Shown here one piece after another: positions 43,517 to 52,363 of a stretch of DNA of 64,000 nucleotides; position 1 is the stretch's first letter, and each line of letters begins with the position of its first letter. Source of the DNA: Coriobacteriaceae bacterium (GTDB lineage: Bacteria > Actinomycetota > Coriobacteriia > Coriobacteriales > Coriobacteriaceae); contig CABJEP010000003.1 in assembly GCA_902364645.1 (NCBI GenBank), positions 1 to 64,000 of the forward strand, in the 5' to 3' direction. The notes below the pieces were generated by a model. That model was not told where the DNA came from, ran no database searches, and saw nothing but the letters and a program-made list of their open reading frames with translations. Made by a program: the position numbers and the translations under genes.

Positions 43517-43658
43517 TACCCTTCTCCTTTAATATCGAATGCCATATAGATGCCTTGTTGCATTGTAACCGCGCGGCGGGGTTTATCGGGTCTTGATAAC
43601 GTCTTTACCGTCAACGGACACGAACCGACCACTCTCCGGCCGCGCAGGTCAGCATAGA

Positions 43659-43691
43659 AAAAGGAGCTGTCCCCATGGAACAGCTCCTTTT
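43659..43691 (-). terminator. Terminator of glmU
   Basis: AAAAGGAGCTGT (43659-43670) pairs perfectly with ACAGCTCCTTTT (43680-43691). Its loop strand carries GGGGACAG on the minus strand, so it may be a GGGACAG palindrome used as a terminator. Confidence 0.8.
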
Positions 43692-43706
43692 GTGCTTGGT
43701 AAAACG

Positions 43707-45119
43707 TTATACCTCGTCGTCCTCGTGCAGGCGGCGGCGGTAATCGGCGGCCCAGCTCTCAATATTTACCTGACGGGCGCGGCCCAGACCGAGTGCGTCG
43801 GCCGGGACCGGCTCGGTGATGACGGAGCCGGCGGCCACGAGTGCACCGTCGCCGATCTGGGCGGGTGCGACCATCATGGTGTCGGAACCGATGAAGGCAT
43901 CCTTGCCGATGACGGTCTTGTGCTTGTGGACGCCGTCGTAGTTGCAGGTGATGGAGCCCGCGCCCACGTTGACGCCGGAGCCCATGGTGGTGTCGCCGAT
44001 GTAGGACAGGTGCGGCACCTTGGAGCCCTCGCCGATCGTGGACTTCTTGATCTCCACGTGCGTGCCGGCCTTGGAACCGTCGAGCATGTGGGTACCCGGG
44101 CGCAGGTAGGCGCGCGGGCCGCAGTCGACGCCGTTCTCGATGACGGCCTCGATGGCGATGGTCTCATCGATGGTGCAGCCGCTGCCGACGGTGGTGTCGG
44201 TGAGACGGCTGTTGGGGCCGAGCTGGCACTCCTCGCCCACGGTGACGTGGCCGATCAGGTGCGTCTGCGGCCACACGACGGTATCGCGGCCGATGGTGGC
44301 GTCGGGGCCAATCCAGGCCTGCGTGGGATCGATGAAGGTAACGCCTTCGGCCATCCAGTGCTCGTTGATGCGGTCGCGCGCAATGGCGGTAAGCTGCGCG
44401 AGCTGGATGCGGCTGTTGACGCCCAAGCCGTCGCGGTAGTCGTCGCAGTGGAAGATGGAGACTGCCTGGCCGTGGCCTTTGAGGATCTCGAGCATGTCGG
44501 GCAGGTAGTACTCGGACTGCGCGTTGTCGTTGCCGATCTCGTCGATGTGGGCGGCGAGCTGCGCGCCGTCGAAGGCGTAGCAGCCGGCGTTGCACTCGAG
44601 CAGCGTGGCGGCCTGCTCGGGCGTGCAGTCCTTCTGCTCGATGATGCGCTCGATCTGGCCGTCGGCGCCCAGCTTGATGCGGCCGTAGCCGAAGGGGTCG
44701 GGCGGGGTCATGGTCATGACGGTGCAGGCGAGCTCGCCGGTGGCGACGGTCTGCGCGAACTTGGCGACGGTGTCGGCAGTGATGAGCGGCAGGTCGCCGT
44801 TGAGCACGACGACCGGGCCTTGCGTGATGCCGCAGGCCTCGAGCGCGACCTTGACGGCGTGGCCGGTGCCCAGGCGCTCGGTCTGCTCGACGCACTCGAC
44901 CTTGGTGGTGCTGGTGGCGTAGGCGCCGTCGATGAGGGCGCGCATCTCGTCGGCGTGGCTGCCGATGACGACTACGACGCGGTTGCAGCCGGCCTTGATG
45001 GTGGCGTCGACGATCCACTGGACCATGGGCTTACCCAGGATCTTGTGCGAAACCTTGCAGTGGTTCGACTTCATGCGGGTGCCCTCGCCGGCGGCGAGGA
45101 TAATTGCGGTTGCGTCCAT
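43707..45119 (-). CDS. glmU: Bifunctional UDP-GlcNAc pyrophosphorylase / GlcN-1-P acetyltransferase
   Basis: This 470-aa enzyme makes UDP-GlcNAc for peptidoglycan. The N-terminal uridyltransferase has AIILAAGEGTRMKSNHCKVSHK (first 25 residues), VLNGDLPLI and GYGRI. The C-terminal left-handed beta helix carries the acetyltransferase, with AYLRPGTHM, HVEIKKSTIG and ITCNYDGVHKHKTVIG. I use ATG 45119, preceded by AGGAGATCAC; the longer frame from 45266 reads into the divergent promoter region. It is divergent from the ECF transporter operon. Confidence 0.97.
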   Translation of the reverse strand: MDATAIILAAGEGTRMKSNHCKVSHKILGKPMVQWIVDATIKAGCNRVVVVIGSHADEMRALIDGAYATSTTKVECVEQTERLGTGHAVKVALEACGITQGPVVVLNGDLPLITADTVAKFAQTVATGELACTVMTMTPPDPFGYGRIKLGADGQIERIIEQKDCTPEQAATLLECNAGCYAFDGAQLAAHIDEIGNDNAQSEYYLPDMLEILKGHGQAVSIFHCDDYRDGLGVNSRIQLAQLTAIARDRINEHWMAEGVTFIDPTQAWIGPDATIGRDTVVWPQTHLIGHVTVGEECQLGPNSRLTDTTVGSGCTIDETIAIEAVIENGVDCGPRAYLRPGTHMLDGSKAGTHVEIKKSTIGEGSKVPHLSYIGDTTMGSGVNVGAGSITCNYDGVHKHKTVIGKDAFIGSDTMMVAPAQIGDGALVAAGSVITEPVPADALGLGRARQVNIESWAADYRRRLHEDDEV

Positions 45120-45151
45120 GTGATCTCCTGTTACGTTATAGAGACGTGTGT

Positions 45152-45179
45152 TTGGAAACGATACACGGCGCAATATGAT
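45152..45179 (+). promoter_or_regulatory. Candidate promoter of the ECF transporter operon
   Basis: TTGGAA (45152-45157) and TATGAT (45174-45179) are 16 bases apart, close to the sigma-70 consensus. The operon start codon is about 138 bases downstream. Confidence 0.45.
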
Positions 45180-45317
45180 ACCGCAGGCATATGATGAGCG
45201 CGTAACGTTTGACGCGTGACGGCCGATGTCGCTGCCATCGGCGTGGTGTTTGCGCTGGTTGTGCATGGCGGCGGCGCTGCGGCGTTGGCGTTTTGCGCGA
45301 GGGGATGGGAGGTGTCC

Positions 45318-46205
45318 GTGGATATCATGCGAGAGGAATCGGGTAACGAACCCGTCGCGGCATTTTCGATGTCACATCCGGCGGTGCCGGCGCTCTACAT
45401 GGTGCTGACGCTGGGACTCACCATGTTCTCGATGCAACCGGTGCTGATTGCGCTGTCGCTTGCGGGCGGGCTGGCGTACGGGCTTGCGACGCGCGGCGTC
45501 GCGCGCACGTTGGGGGCGCTTCGCTGGCAGCTGCCGGTGATTTTGATCATCGCGGTGCTCAATCCGCTGTTTAGCGCCTCGGGCTCGACGGAGCTGTTCC
45601 GTATTGGCATGCGTGCGGTGTATCTGGAGAGCATGGTTTACGGCCTGTGCATGGGCGGGCTGTTTGTGGCGAGCGTGCTGTGGTTTGAGGCCGCGGCGTC
45701 GATGCTTGGCTACGACAAGGTGCTCGCGCTTTTGGGCAACGCCGCGCCGGTGATCGCGCTCATGATTTCGATGTGCATGCGGCTGATTCCGCAGTTCTTA
45801 CGCCGCGGTCGTACGGTGCTGGCGGTGCAGGACGCGATTGATGTACCGGGGCGCGCACCGGCCGACCCCGTGCGTTCGCGCCTGCGGACATCGAGCGTGC
45901 TGATGGGCTGGGGCATGGAGGATTCGCTGGAGCGCGCCGACGCCATGCGCTCGCGCGGATGGGGTGCCGCGGCGCGTCGTACGACGTATGCGCGGTATCG
46001 GCTGGGGCGCGCCGACGTTGCCGCGCTGGTTGGGCTTGCGATGTTTGGCGTGGCCACGGCGGCGGTGGCGTGGACCGCGACAACGCAGTATTCGTTTTAC
46101 CCGCAGCTTTCGGCGCCGGCGCCGTGGCCGGGCTATGTTGTATACGCGGCCTGGATGGTGCTGCCCTGCGTGCTGCACGCGATTGACGAGAAGAGGTTTG
46201 GCTGA
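45318..46205 (+). CDS. ecfT: ECF transporter transmembrane (T) component
   Basis: This 295-aa membrane protein is the scaffold that joins the ATPases of an energy-coupling-factor vitamin transporter to its S component. It has about six hydrophobic helices and two cytosolic coupling motifs with Ala-Arg-Gly-like helices (MCMRLIPQFLRRGRTVLAVQ and ADAMRSRGW). I use GTG 45318, because GGGAGG lies 6 bases upstream; a longer frame from 45216 is possible. It overlaps the ATPase gene by one base (TGATG). Confidence 0.88.
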   Translation: MDIMREESGNEPVAAFSMSHPAVPALYMVLTLGLTMFSMQPVLIALSLAGGLAYGLATRGVARTLGALRWQLPVILIIAVLNPLFSASGSTELFRIGMRAVYLESMVYGLCMGGLFVASVLWFEAAASMLGYDKVLALLGNAAPVIALMISMCMRLIPQFLRRGRTVLAVQDAIDVPGRAPADPVRSRLRTSSVLMGWGMEDSLERADAMRSRGWGAAARRTTYARYRLGRADVAALVGLAMFGVATAAVAWTATTQYSFYPQLSAPAPWPGYVVYAAWMVLPCVLHAIDEKRFG

Positions 46206-47848
46206 TGGCTCGGTTGGATAGGGGCCCGGTGTCGGGCGCGGCGTGCGGCCCGGATATGCCGGCGATTGAGGTGCGGAGCCTGAGCTTTGCCTACCCCGAT
46301 GCTGATGCTGCGGTGCTCGAGGGGCTCGACTGGGTTGTTCCCCAGGGCGCGTTTGCGCTGCTCGTTGGTGGTACCGGATCGGGTAAGTCGACGCTGCTGT
46401 CGCTGCTCAAGCCCGAGATCGCTCCGGCGGGCGAGCGCACTGGCGGACTGCGCGTGCTGGGCGAGAACGTTGCCGACATGGACGTGCGCGCGTCCGCGGA
46501 GCGCGTGGGCTATGTGTTTCAGGATCCCGAGAACCAGATCGTGTGCGAAACCGTGTGGCACGAGATGGCGTTTGGCCTGGAAAACTTAGGCATGTCGCGC
46601 GACGAGATGCGCCGTCGTGTAGCAGAGACTAGCTATTTCTTTGGGCTGGAGGATTGGCTTCACCGCGATACTGACACGCTTTCGGGGGGACGCAAGCAGC
46701 TGCTGTCCTTGGCGGCCGTGCTGGCGTTGCGCCCGCGCGTGCTGCTGCTCGACGAGCCCACATCCCAGTTGGATCCCGTCGCCGAGAAGAATTTTCTGCA
46801 CGCGCTGTTTCGCGTGAATCGCGAACTGGGCTGCACGGTTGTTGTGGCAACGCACCAGCCGCGCCCGATGCTCGAATACGCGACGTGCGCGTACCGGATC
46901 GAGGGCGGCAGCGTGCGCGAGGCGGCTGACATCGCCTCCTTGGGTCATCGTGAAGAGCTATTTTCCGACGAGATGCCGGGGTGGGGTGGCTCGCGGCGTG
47001 CAAAAAACGGAATTTTCAGCAACGTTGGTGGCCAGCAGGGGTCTTTTGACCCGCGCGCGGGTGCTGCGGGTGCAAAAAGGGGACTGAAATCGGGCAAATC
47101 GGCTGAATTTGAGGCGCAAATTCAGCCGCAGGACGGCTCGGGGGCGCCAACACGCGCCGGCGGATGCCGAATATTCCCAAAAATGCACGCTGGGTCGGCT
47201 ACCACCCTGGCAAGGAGCTGGTTTCGCTACGATCGAACGTCCGGCTGGGTGCTGCGCGGACTCGATGCGGCGTTTTCGGCTGGCGCGGTGCATGCGATTG
47301 TGGGCGGTAACGGCTGCGGCAAGTCGACATTGCTTTCGGTGCTGGCCAAAACGGTCAAGTTGCAACGTGGGCGTATGGAACGTGCGGCGGGATCGGCGGC
47401 GCTGCTGCCTCAGAATCCCAAGGCGTTGCTGGTTGCCGAGACGGTGCACGACGAGCTAATGGAATGGGCTTCGACCTGCGGGTACGACGAGGCCATGGCG
47501 CAGGAGCGCGCGGCGAGTCTGGGGCTTGCGGGCTTGGGGGATCGTCACCCCTATGACCTTTCGGGTGGGCAGCGTCAGCTGCTCGCGTTGGCAAAGCTGC
47601 TGCTGATCGGTCCCGAGCTGCTATTGCTCGATGAGCCAACCAAGGGTCTGGACCTGGTCAGCCGCCGGATTATCGCTCGCGCCCTGCGCGACCATGCGCA
47701 GGCTGGCGGCACCGTCATCATGGCCACGCACGATCTGGATTTTGCCGAACAGGTTGCTGATGACATTGCCATGATGTTCGACGGCGAGGTTGCCTGCATG
47801 GAGCCGCCGGCCGACTTCTTTGCCGACAATGTGTTTTATAGGGCGTGA
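46205..47848 (+). CDS. ECF transporter double ATPase (fused EcfA-EcfA')
   Basis: This 547-aa protein carries two ABC ATPase domains in one chain. Domain 1 (about 18-240): Walker A GGTGSGKST, Q-loop FQDPENQI, signature LSGGRKQ, Walker B VLLLDEPTSQLD. Domain 2 (about 335-530): Walker A GGNGCGKST, Q-loop LPQNPKALL, signature LSGGQRQ, Walker B LLLLDEPTKGLD. Between them (about 255-335) is a low-complexity linker, part of which (47101-47127) is encoded by a palindrome. Such fused ECF ATPases replace the usual EcfA1/EcfA2 pair. It overlaps ecfT by one base and ends five bases before the S gene. Confidence 0.93.
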   Translation: MARLDRGPVSGAACGPDMPAIEVRSLSFAYPDADAAVLEGLDWVVPQGAFALLVGGTGSGKSTLLSLLKPEIAPAGERTGGLRVLGENVADMDVRASAERVGYVFQDPENQIVCETVWHEMAFGLENLGMSRDEMRRRVAETSYFFGLEDWLHRDTDTLSGGRKQLLSLAAVLALRPRVLLLDEPTSQLDPVAEKNFLHALFRVNRELGCTVVVATHQPRPMLEYATCAYRIEGGSVREAADIASLGHREELFSDEMPGWGGSRRAKNGIFSNVGGQQGSFDPRAGAAGAKRGLKSGKSAEFEAQIQPQDGSGAPTRAGGCRIFPKMHAGSATTLARSWFRYDRTSGWVLRGLDAAFSAGAVHAIVGGNGCGKSTLLSVLAKTVKLQRGRMERAAGSAALLPQNPKALLVAETVHDELMEWASTCGYDEAMAQERAASLGLAGLGDRHPYDLSGGQRQLLALAKLLLIGPELLLLDEPTKGLDLVSRRIIARALRDHAQAGGTVIMATHDLDFAEQVADDIAMMFDGEVACMEPPADFFADNVFYRA

Positions 47849-47852
47849 TGGG

Positions 47853-48566
47853 ATGACGGATTATCGCGTCGCGCGCCTGCTCGCAAAACTGGAGATCCCG
47901 CTGCTGCTGGCGGTGCCAGCCGTGATGGCTGCGGCGTTGCTGGCGGGCGTTGAGCAGGCGGCGCTTACCATGCTGGTTGTGGTGGCGCTGGTGCTGGCGC
48001 TGTTCTTTGCGGGCTACGAGGCGTCGCGTCCGGGCCTGCGCCAGATTATGCCCACGCTGGTTCTGGCGGCACTGGCCGCGGCGGGCCGCATCTTGTTCGG
48101 CCCCATTCCCGACTTTAAACCCGTGAGCGCCATTGCCATTGTCGCGGGAGCGACGTTGGGTCGACGCAACGGCTTCATGGTCGGCGCGTTGGCAGCGCTG
48201 ACCAGCAATTTCTTTTTTGGACAGGGCATGTGGACGCCATGGCAGATGTATGCCTGGGGCCTGGTGGGCTACGTCGGCGGTGTGCTGGCGTACGCGGGTG
48301 CTTTTGATCGCGCCGATGGAACCGTGCGCATGCCGGCGCTACTGACCTACGGTTTTGCTTCGGGTTTGCTATACGGCGTGGTAATCAACGCCTACGACAT
48401 CATCGGTTTTGTGCAGCCGCTCACGTGGGCGGGAGCCGTGGCGCGTCTTGCTATGGCGGTGCCGTTCGATATCACACACGGCCTCGCGACCTGCGTGTTC
48501 TTGGCCGCCCTCTACAAGCCTTGGTGTCGACGGATCAACCGCGTCGTCGTGAAATACGGACTGTAG
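47853..48566 (+). CDS. ECF transporter substrate-binding (S) component
   Basis: This 237-aa integral membrane protein has about six helices and the S-component pattern GPIPDFKPVSAIAIVAGATL followed by TSNFFFGQGMWTPWQMYAWG. It would bind the vitamin or metal carried by this transporter. I use ATG 47853, the first Met after the ATPase stop (GGGCGTGATGGG upstream, weak). The substrate is unknown; related coriobacterial and lactobacillal S proteins have been linked to cobalamin, but nothing here proves it. Confidence 0.87.
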   Translation: MTDYRVARLLAKLEIPLLLAVPAVMAAALLAGVEQAALTMLVVVALVLALFFAGYEASRPGLRQIMPTLVLAALAAAGRILFGPIPDFKPVSAIAIVAGATLGRRNGFMVGALAALTSNFFFGQGMWTPWQMYAWGLVGYVGGVLAYAGAFDRADGTVRMPALLTYGFASGLLYGVVINAYDIIGFVQPLTWAGAVARLAMAVPFDITHGLATCVFLAALYKPWCRRINRVVVKYGL

Positions 48567-48619
48567 GGCCGGTTGCCCCGGGGCGGGAATCAATACTGCC
48601 TTGGTGTCATATCAAAACT

Positions 48620-48759
48620 ATGCCGGTTTACGGGGCTGGATTGGCGCGGGCCGACCATAGCGGCATTTTGCGAAAATAGACGAGCCGTCTACCTGCGGTT
48701 TTATTTTGCCTCAGCTACGTGTGGTTGGGGGTTCGCGATTTATCCCCGTAAACCGGCAT
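48620..48759. repeat. 140-bp inverted-repeat element
   Basis: ATGCCGGTTTACGGGG (48620-48635) and its perfect inverse (48744-48759) bound 108 bases of non-coding sequence. The rest of the 286-base gap 48567-48852 shows only a short G/C-rich palindromic patch near 48815-48850. Confidence 0.75.
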
Positions 48760-48852
48760 GGTTCTGAAACGGGCCGACTCGCATGACGGTCGCAGCGGGC
48801 CCCAGAAGACTAAATGACCAGTTTTCCTCCGACCTCGGGGGATCAGTTGGGG

Positions 48853-49671
48853 CTAGAGCTCTAGTGTGAGGGTGACGGGGCAGTGGTCACTGCCAAAGAT
48901 GTCGCCGCGGATGCCGGCGTCGCGCACATTGCCGGCGATTGCGTCGCTCACCAGGAAGTAGTCGATGCGCCAGCCGGCGTTGTTCTTGCGGGCATTAAAG
49001 CGATAGCTCCACCAGCTGTAGACGCCCTCGACGTCGGGATTTGCCGCGCGCCAGGTATCGGTAAAACCGGCGTCGAGGAGCTCGGTAAACTTACCGCGCT
49101 CCTCGTCCGAAAAGCCTGCGTTGCCGCGGTTGGACTTGGGGTTCTTAAGGTCGATCTCCTCGTGTGCCACGTTAAAGTCGCCGCAGGTTACGACGGGCTT
49201 GCCGGTTTCGCGCTCAAGCGCGCTCAAAAAGCCGCGATAGGCATCGTCCCAGGCCATGCGCACGTCGATGCGCGCGAGCTCGTTTTGGGCGTTGGGCGTA
49301 TAGACGTCCACGAACCAAAACTTGTCGAACTCGAGCGCGCAGACGCGGCCCTCGGTTGCGGCTTGGGCGACGAGCTCGGCCGCCTCGCCCTCGCCGGCGT
49401 AGGGCAGCAGTGCATCGGCGCGCAGCACGCGCAGCGGTTCCTGGCGGCTAAAGACCGCGGTGCCCGAGTAGCCCTTGCGCTCGGCGTAGCTCCAGGTTTG
49501 GTGATAGCCGGCCAGGTCGATATCGACCTGGCCCTCCTGCAGCTTGGTCTCCTGCAGCGCTAGGACATCGACATCGAGTTCCTGCGCGATCTGGATAAAG
49601 CTCGGGTCCTTTTTGAGCACGGCGCGCAGGCCGTTGACGTTCCACGAGGCGAAAGTGTAAGTCTGAGGCAT
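48853..49671 (-). CDS. xthA: Exodeoxyribonuclease III
   Basis: This 272-aa enzyme is an AP endonuclease and 3'-5' exonuclease of base-excision repair. Motifs: FASWNVNGLRA near the N-terminus, LALQETKL with the metal Glu, VVTCGDFNVAHEEIDLKNPKSN, and SDHCPVTLTLEL with the catalytic His at the end. ATG 49671 has AAAGGA upstream. It is divergent from the sirtuin gene with a 114-base gap. Confidence 0.96.
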   Translation of the reverse strand: MPQTYTFASWNVNGLRAVLKKDPSFIQIAQELDVDVLALQETKLQEGQVDIDLAGYHQTWSYAERKGYSGTAVFSRQEPLRVLRADALLPYAGEGEAAELVAQAATEGRVCALEFDKFWFVDVYTPNAQNELARIDVRMAWDDAYRGFLSALERETGKPVVTCGDFNVAHEEIDLKNPKSNRGNAGFSDEERGKFTELLDAGFTDTWRAANPDVEGVYSWWSYRFNARKNNAGWRIDYFLVSDAIAGNVRDAGIRGDIFGSDHCPVTLTLEL

Positions 49672-49785
49672 GGTGTCCTTTCGACGGGGTTGGCAGGCTT
49701 AAGATTAGCGCAACAGGGGCGGGGTGAGCTCCGTGGGCGACGGCGCAATCGCAGCCGCCCCGACCAACGTGGACGGAGGACAAAC

Positions 49786-50646
49786 ATGACGCAAGCGATA
49801 ACAGATTCCAAGCAGGCCTCCACCGCGCTGGCGGAGCTGTTCAATACCCACAAGCGCGTGGTCTTCTTTGGCGGCGCCGGTGTTTCCACGGCAAGTGGCA
49901 TCCCCGATTTCCGCAGCGTGGACGGCCTGTATCACCAGCAGTTTGCCTACCCGCCCGAGACTATGCTCTCGCATAGCTTTTATGAGGCGCATCCGGCCGA
50001 GTTCTTCGACTTCTACCGCACCAAGATGATTGCGCTTGGCGCCAAGCCCAACCGCTGCCACACCAAGCTGGCCGAGTTGGAGCGCGCCGGTAAGCTAAAT
50101 GCCGTGGTGACGCAAAATATCGACGGCCTGCATCAGATGGCCGGCTCACAGCGCGTGTTCGAGCTGCACGGATCGGTCCATCGCAACATTTGCCGGTCGT
50201 GCGGCGCGGTCTATAGCGCCGAGTGGATTTGCTCGCGCGAGCACGAGGACGCCGCGGGCGTACCCGTGTGTCCTGCGTGCGGTGGGCGCATCAAGCCCGA
50301 TGTGGTGCTCTACGAGGAGCCGCTCGACGAGCACGTGCTGACCGGCGCCGTTGCCGCCATCGCCGCGGCCGATGCCCTCATTGTGGGCGGGACCTCGCTC
50401 GTGGTGTATCCGGCGGCGGGCCTTACGCGTTACTTTACCGGCGATACGCTGGCCATTTGCAATCTTGCTCCCACCGATCAGGATGCAAATGCCGACCTGC
50501 TGATTTCTTGCGACATCGCGGCCGCGTTTGCGTTCCAGCCCGTGTGCGCGGATACAATAGAAAGACTGATTGCAAAGCGACCCCGCCGCCTGCGCCCGAG
50601 CGCGGCGGCGCGGGCATTTGAGGAGGATGTTCATGGCGAACGATAG
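49786..50646 (+). CDS. NAD-dependent protein deacylase, Sir2 family
   Basis: This 286-aa sirtuin removes acyl groups from lysines using NAD. NAD-site motifs are FFGGAGVSTASGIPDFRS and TQNIDGLH; the catalytic His is in ELHGSVHRN; zinc cysteines are ICRSCG and CPACGG; the PDVVLYEE segment follows. I use ATG 49786 (GGAGGACAAAC upstream); the longer frame reads upstream intergenic DNA. It overlaps the folate gene by 14 bases, so the two may be coupled. Confidence 0.94.
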   Translation: MTQAITDSKQASTALAELFNTHKRVVFFGGAGVSTASGIPDFRSVDGLYHQQFAYPPETMLSHSFYEAHPAEFFDFYRTKMIALGAKPNRCHTKLAELERAGKLNAVVTQNIDGLHQMAGSQRVFELHGSVHRNICRSCGAVYSAEWICSREHEDAAGVPVCPACGGRIKPDVVLYEEPLDEHVLTGAVAAIAAADALIVGGTSLVVYPAAGLTRYFTGDTLAICNLAPTDQDANADLLISCDIAAAFAFQPVCADTIERLIAKRPRRLRPSAAARAFEEDVHGER

Positions 50647-52363
50647 CAAGACATGGCGGTGCGGAAAGTATGAGCTCAGCTTTGACCGTCCGCGCATCAT
50701 GGGCGTCCTCAACGTGACGCCCGATTCGTTTAGCGATGGCGGGGAGCATTTCGACCCGGATGCCGCCATCGAGTACGGCCTGGCGATGCTCGACGCCGGC
50801 GCCGACATCATCGACGTGGGCGGCGAGTCCACGCGCCCCGGATTTACCCCGGTCAATCCCGATGAGGAGGCTCGCCGCGTGCTGCCCGTGGTGCGCGCGC
50901 TGGCCAAAGAGGGCGCCATCGTCTCGATCGACACGCGCCACGTGGCGGTTGCTAAGGCGGCCGTGCGCTGCGGCGCCTCGATCGTCAACGACGTGACCGG
51001 CTTCACCGACTCCAAGATGGTCGAGTTTGTTAAGACGAGCACCTGCGGCGTCATTGTGATGCATGCCGGCGAGGTCGCCGCTCCCGCTCGTACGCACGCG
51101 ACGGTGCAGCTCGATACCTCGGCCGCGGCGTTTGTTGCCGAGAAGGCGCGCGAGGCGGCTGCCGAGGCCGCGCGTGAGGCCGAGAAGCCGGCTCGCCGCC
51201 GTCGCGGCAAGTTGCTGGGCGAGCCTAAGCCGGAGACCAAGCTTCCGGGCGGCGTGGTGCAGCCCTCGTTGCCGTTTGGCGAACCTGAGCCCGCGACCGA
51301 GCCTGCAAGCGAGCAGGAGACGCCGGCCGCCGAGCAGGCTGCTGCCGCCGAGACCGTCGCGCCCGCGCCCGAGGCCACCGAGGCCGCATCGGAGTCCAAT
51401 GACCGCCTGGCCGCCATGATGCGCCGCAGCGCCCGCCGCGAGGAAGCCTACGTGCCCACCTCGCAGCTCCGCCGCTTCACCCTGCCCGATTCGGCACCCA
51501 TCATGCGCCGCGTCATGGGCTTTCTGTCCGACCAGGCCCGCGCGCTCATCCACGCCGGCGTGTCGCGCGACCGCATCTGCATCGATCCTGGCCCGGGCTT
51601 TGGTAAGTCGGCTAACGAGGACATCGTCATCCAGCGCGAGACTGCCAAGATGGCGTCACTGGGCTATCCGCTCATGTGCGCCGTATCGCGCAAGCGCTTT
51701 GTGGGCGCCGTCTCGGGCGTGACCGAGGCCGCCGAGCGCGATGCCGCTACGTTTGGCGTGTGCCTGGGCGCCATCCAGGCCGGCGCCAACATCGTGCGCG
51801 TGCACGACGCCGCGGGCTTTGCGCAGTTCCTGAACGGCTACTGGGCGGTTGCCAAGCCGCAGCCGCGCCGCGCGTTTGTGGCCGTGGGATCCAACTTGGG
51901 GCATCGCTGCGACAACATCCGCGCCGCACGCGACATGATCGCCGAGATTCCACTTACCTGCGTGTCCAACTCCTCCAAGATCTACGAGAGCGAGCCGGCC
52001 TACGAGACGCGCCAGGACGCGTTTGCCAACGCCGTCATCGAGATTAAGACCGAGTTGGCGCCGCTGGTGCTGCTCGACGAGCTCATGAAGATCGAGGCCG
52101 AGCTGGGCCGCGACCGCTCCAAAAAGGCCAAGGCCAACGGTCCGCGCACCATCGACCTGGACCTGCTGTGGATGGACGGCGAGACCCACGGCGGCAAAAA
52201 GCTGCGCCTGCCGCATCCACTGATCGGCGAGCGCGACTTTGTGCTGGTGCCGCTCGAGGACCTGATGCACGACCCGGCGCGGTTCTTCCGCTACAACGGC
52301 GTCGAGGTCAAGGAGCCCGAGGACCGCGTGGGCCATATCGTGGGTGAATTGGGGCGTATGTAG
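50633..52363 (+). CDS. folP-folK: Fused dihydropteroate synthase / HPPK (FolP-FolK) with a long insertion
   Basis: This 576-aa protein joins two folate enzymes. DHPS (about 1-410): GVLNVTPDSFSDGG, DVGGESTRPG, VSIDTRH, NDVTGF, then after an insertion CIDPGPGFGKS, AVSRKRFVG and RVHD. HPPK (about 415-576): AFVAVGSNLG and GPRTIDLDLLWMDG. Between VIVMHAG and the DPGPGFGK motif lie about 175 residues where about 40 are usual; the extra part (about 150-290) is rich in Ala, Glu and Pro. The catalytic order HPPK then DHPS is reversed in the chain. ATG 50633 has GAGGAGG upstream. Confidence 0.94.
   Translation: MANDSKTWRCGKYELSFDRPRIMGVLNVTPDSFSDGGEHFDPDAAIEYGLAMLDAGADIIDVGGESTRPGFTPVNPDEEARRVLPVVRALAKEGAIVSIDTRHVAVAKAAVRCGASIVNDVTGFTDSKMVEFVKTSTCGVIVMHAGEVAAPARTHATVQLDTSAAAFVAEKAREAAAEAAREAEKPARRRRGKLLGEPKPETKLPGGVVQPSLPFGEPEPATEPASEQETPAAEQAAAAETVAPAPEATEAASESNDRLAAMMRRSARREEAYVPTSQLRRFTLPDSAPIMRRVMGFLSDQARALIHAGVSRDRICIDPGPGFGKSANEDIVIQRETAKMASLGYPLMCAVSRKRFVGAVSGVTEAAERDAATFGVCLGAIQAGANIVRVHDAAGFAQFLNGYWAVAKPQPRRAFVAVGSNLGHRCDNIRAARDMIAEIPLTCVSNSSKIYESEPAYETRQDAFANAVIEIKTELAPLVLLDELMKIEAELGRDRSKKAKANGPRTIDLDLLWMDGETHGGKKLRLPHPLIGERDFVLVPLEDLMHDPARFFRYNGVEVKEPEDRVGHIVGELGRM

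Noticed and set aside
43593-45194. 533-codon plus-strand frame opposite glmU
   Set aside because: glmU on the minus strand is complete with both catalytic domains; the frame is an antisense shadow.
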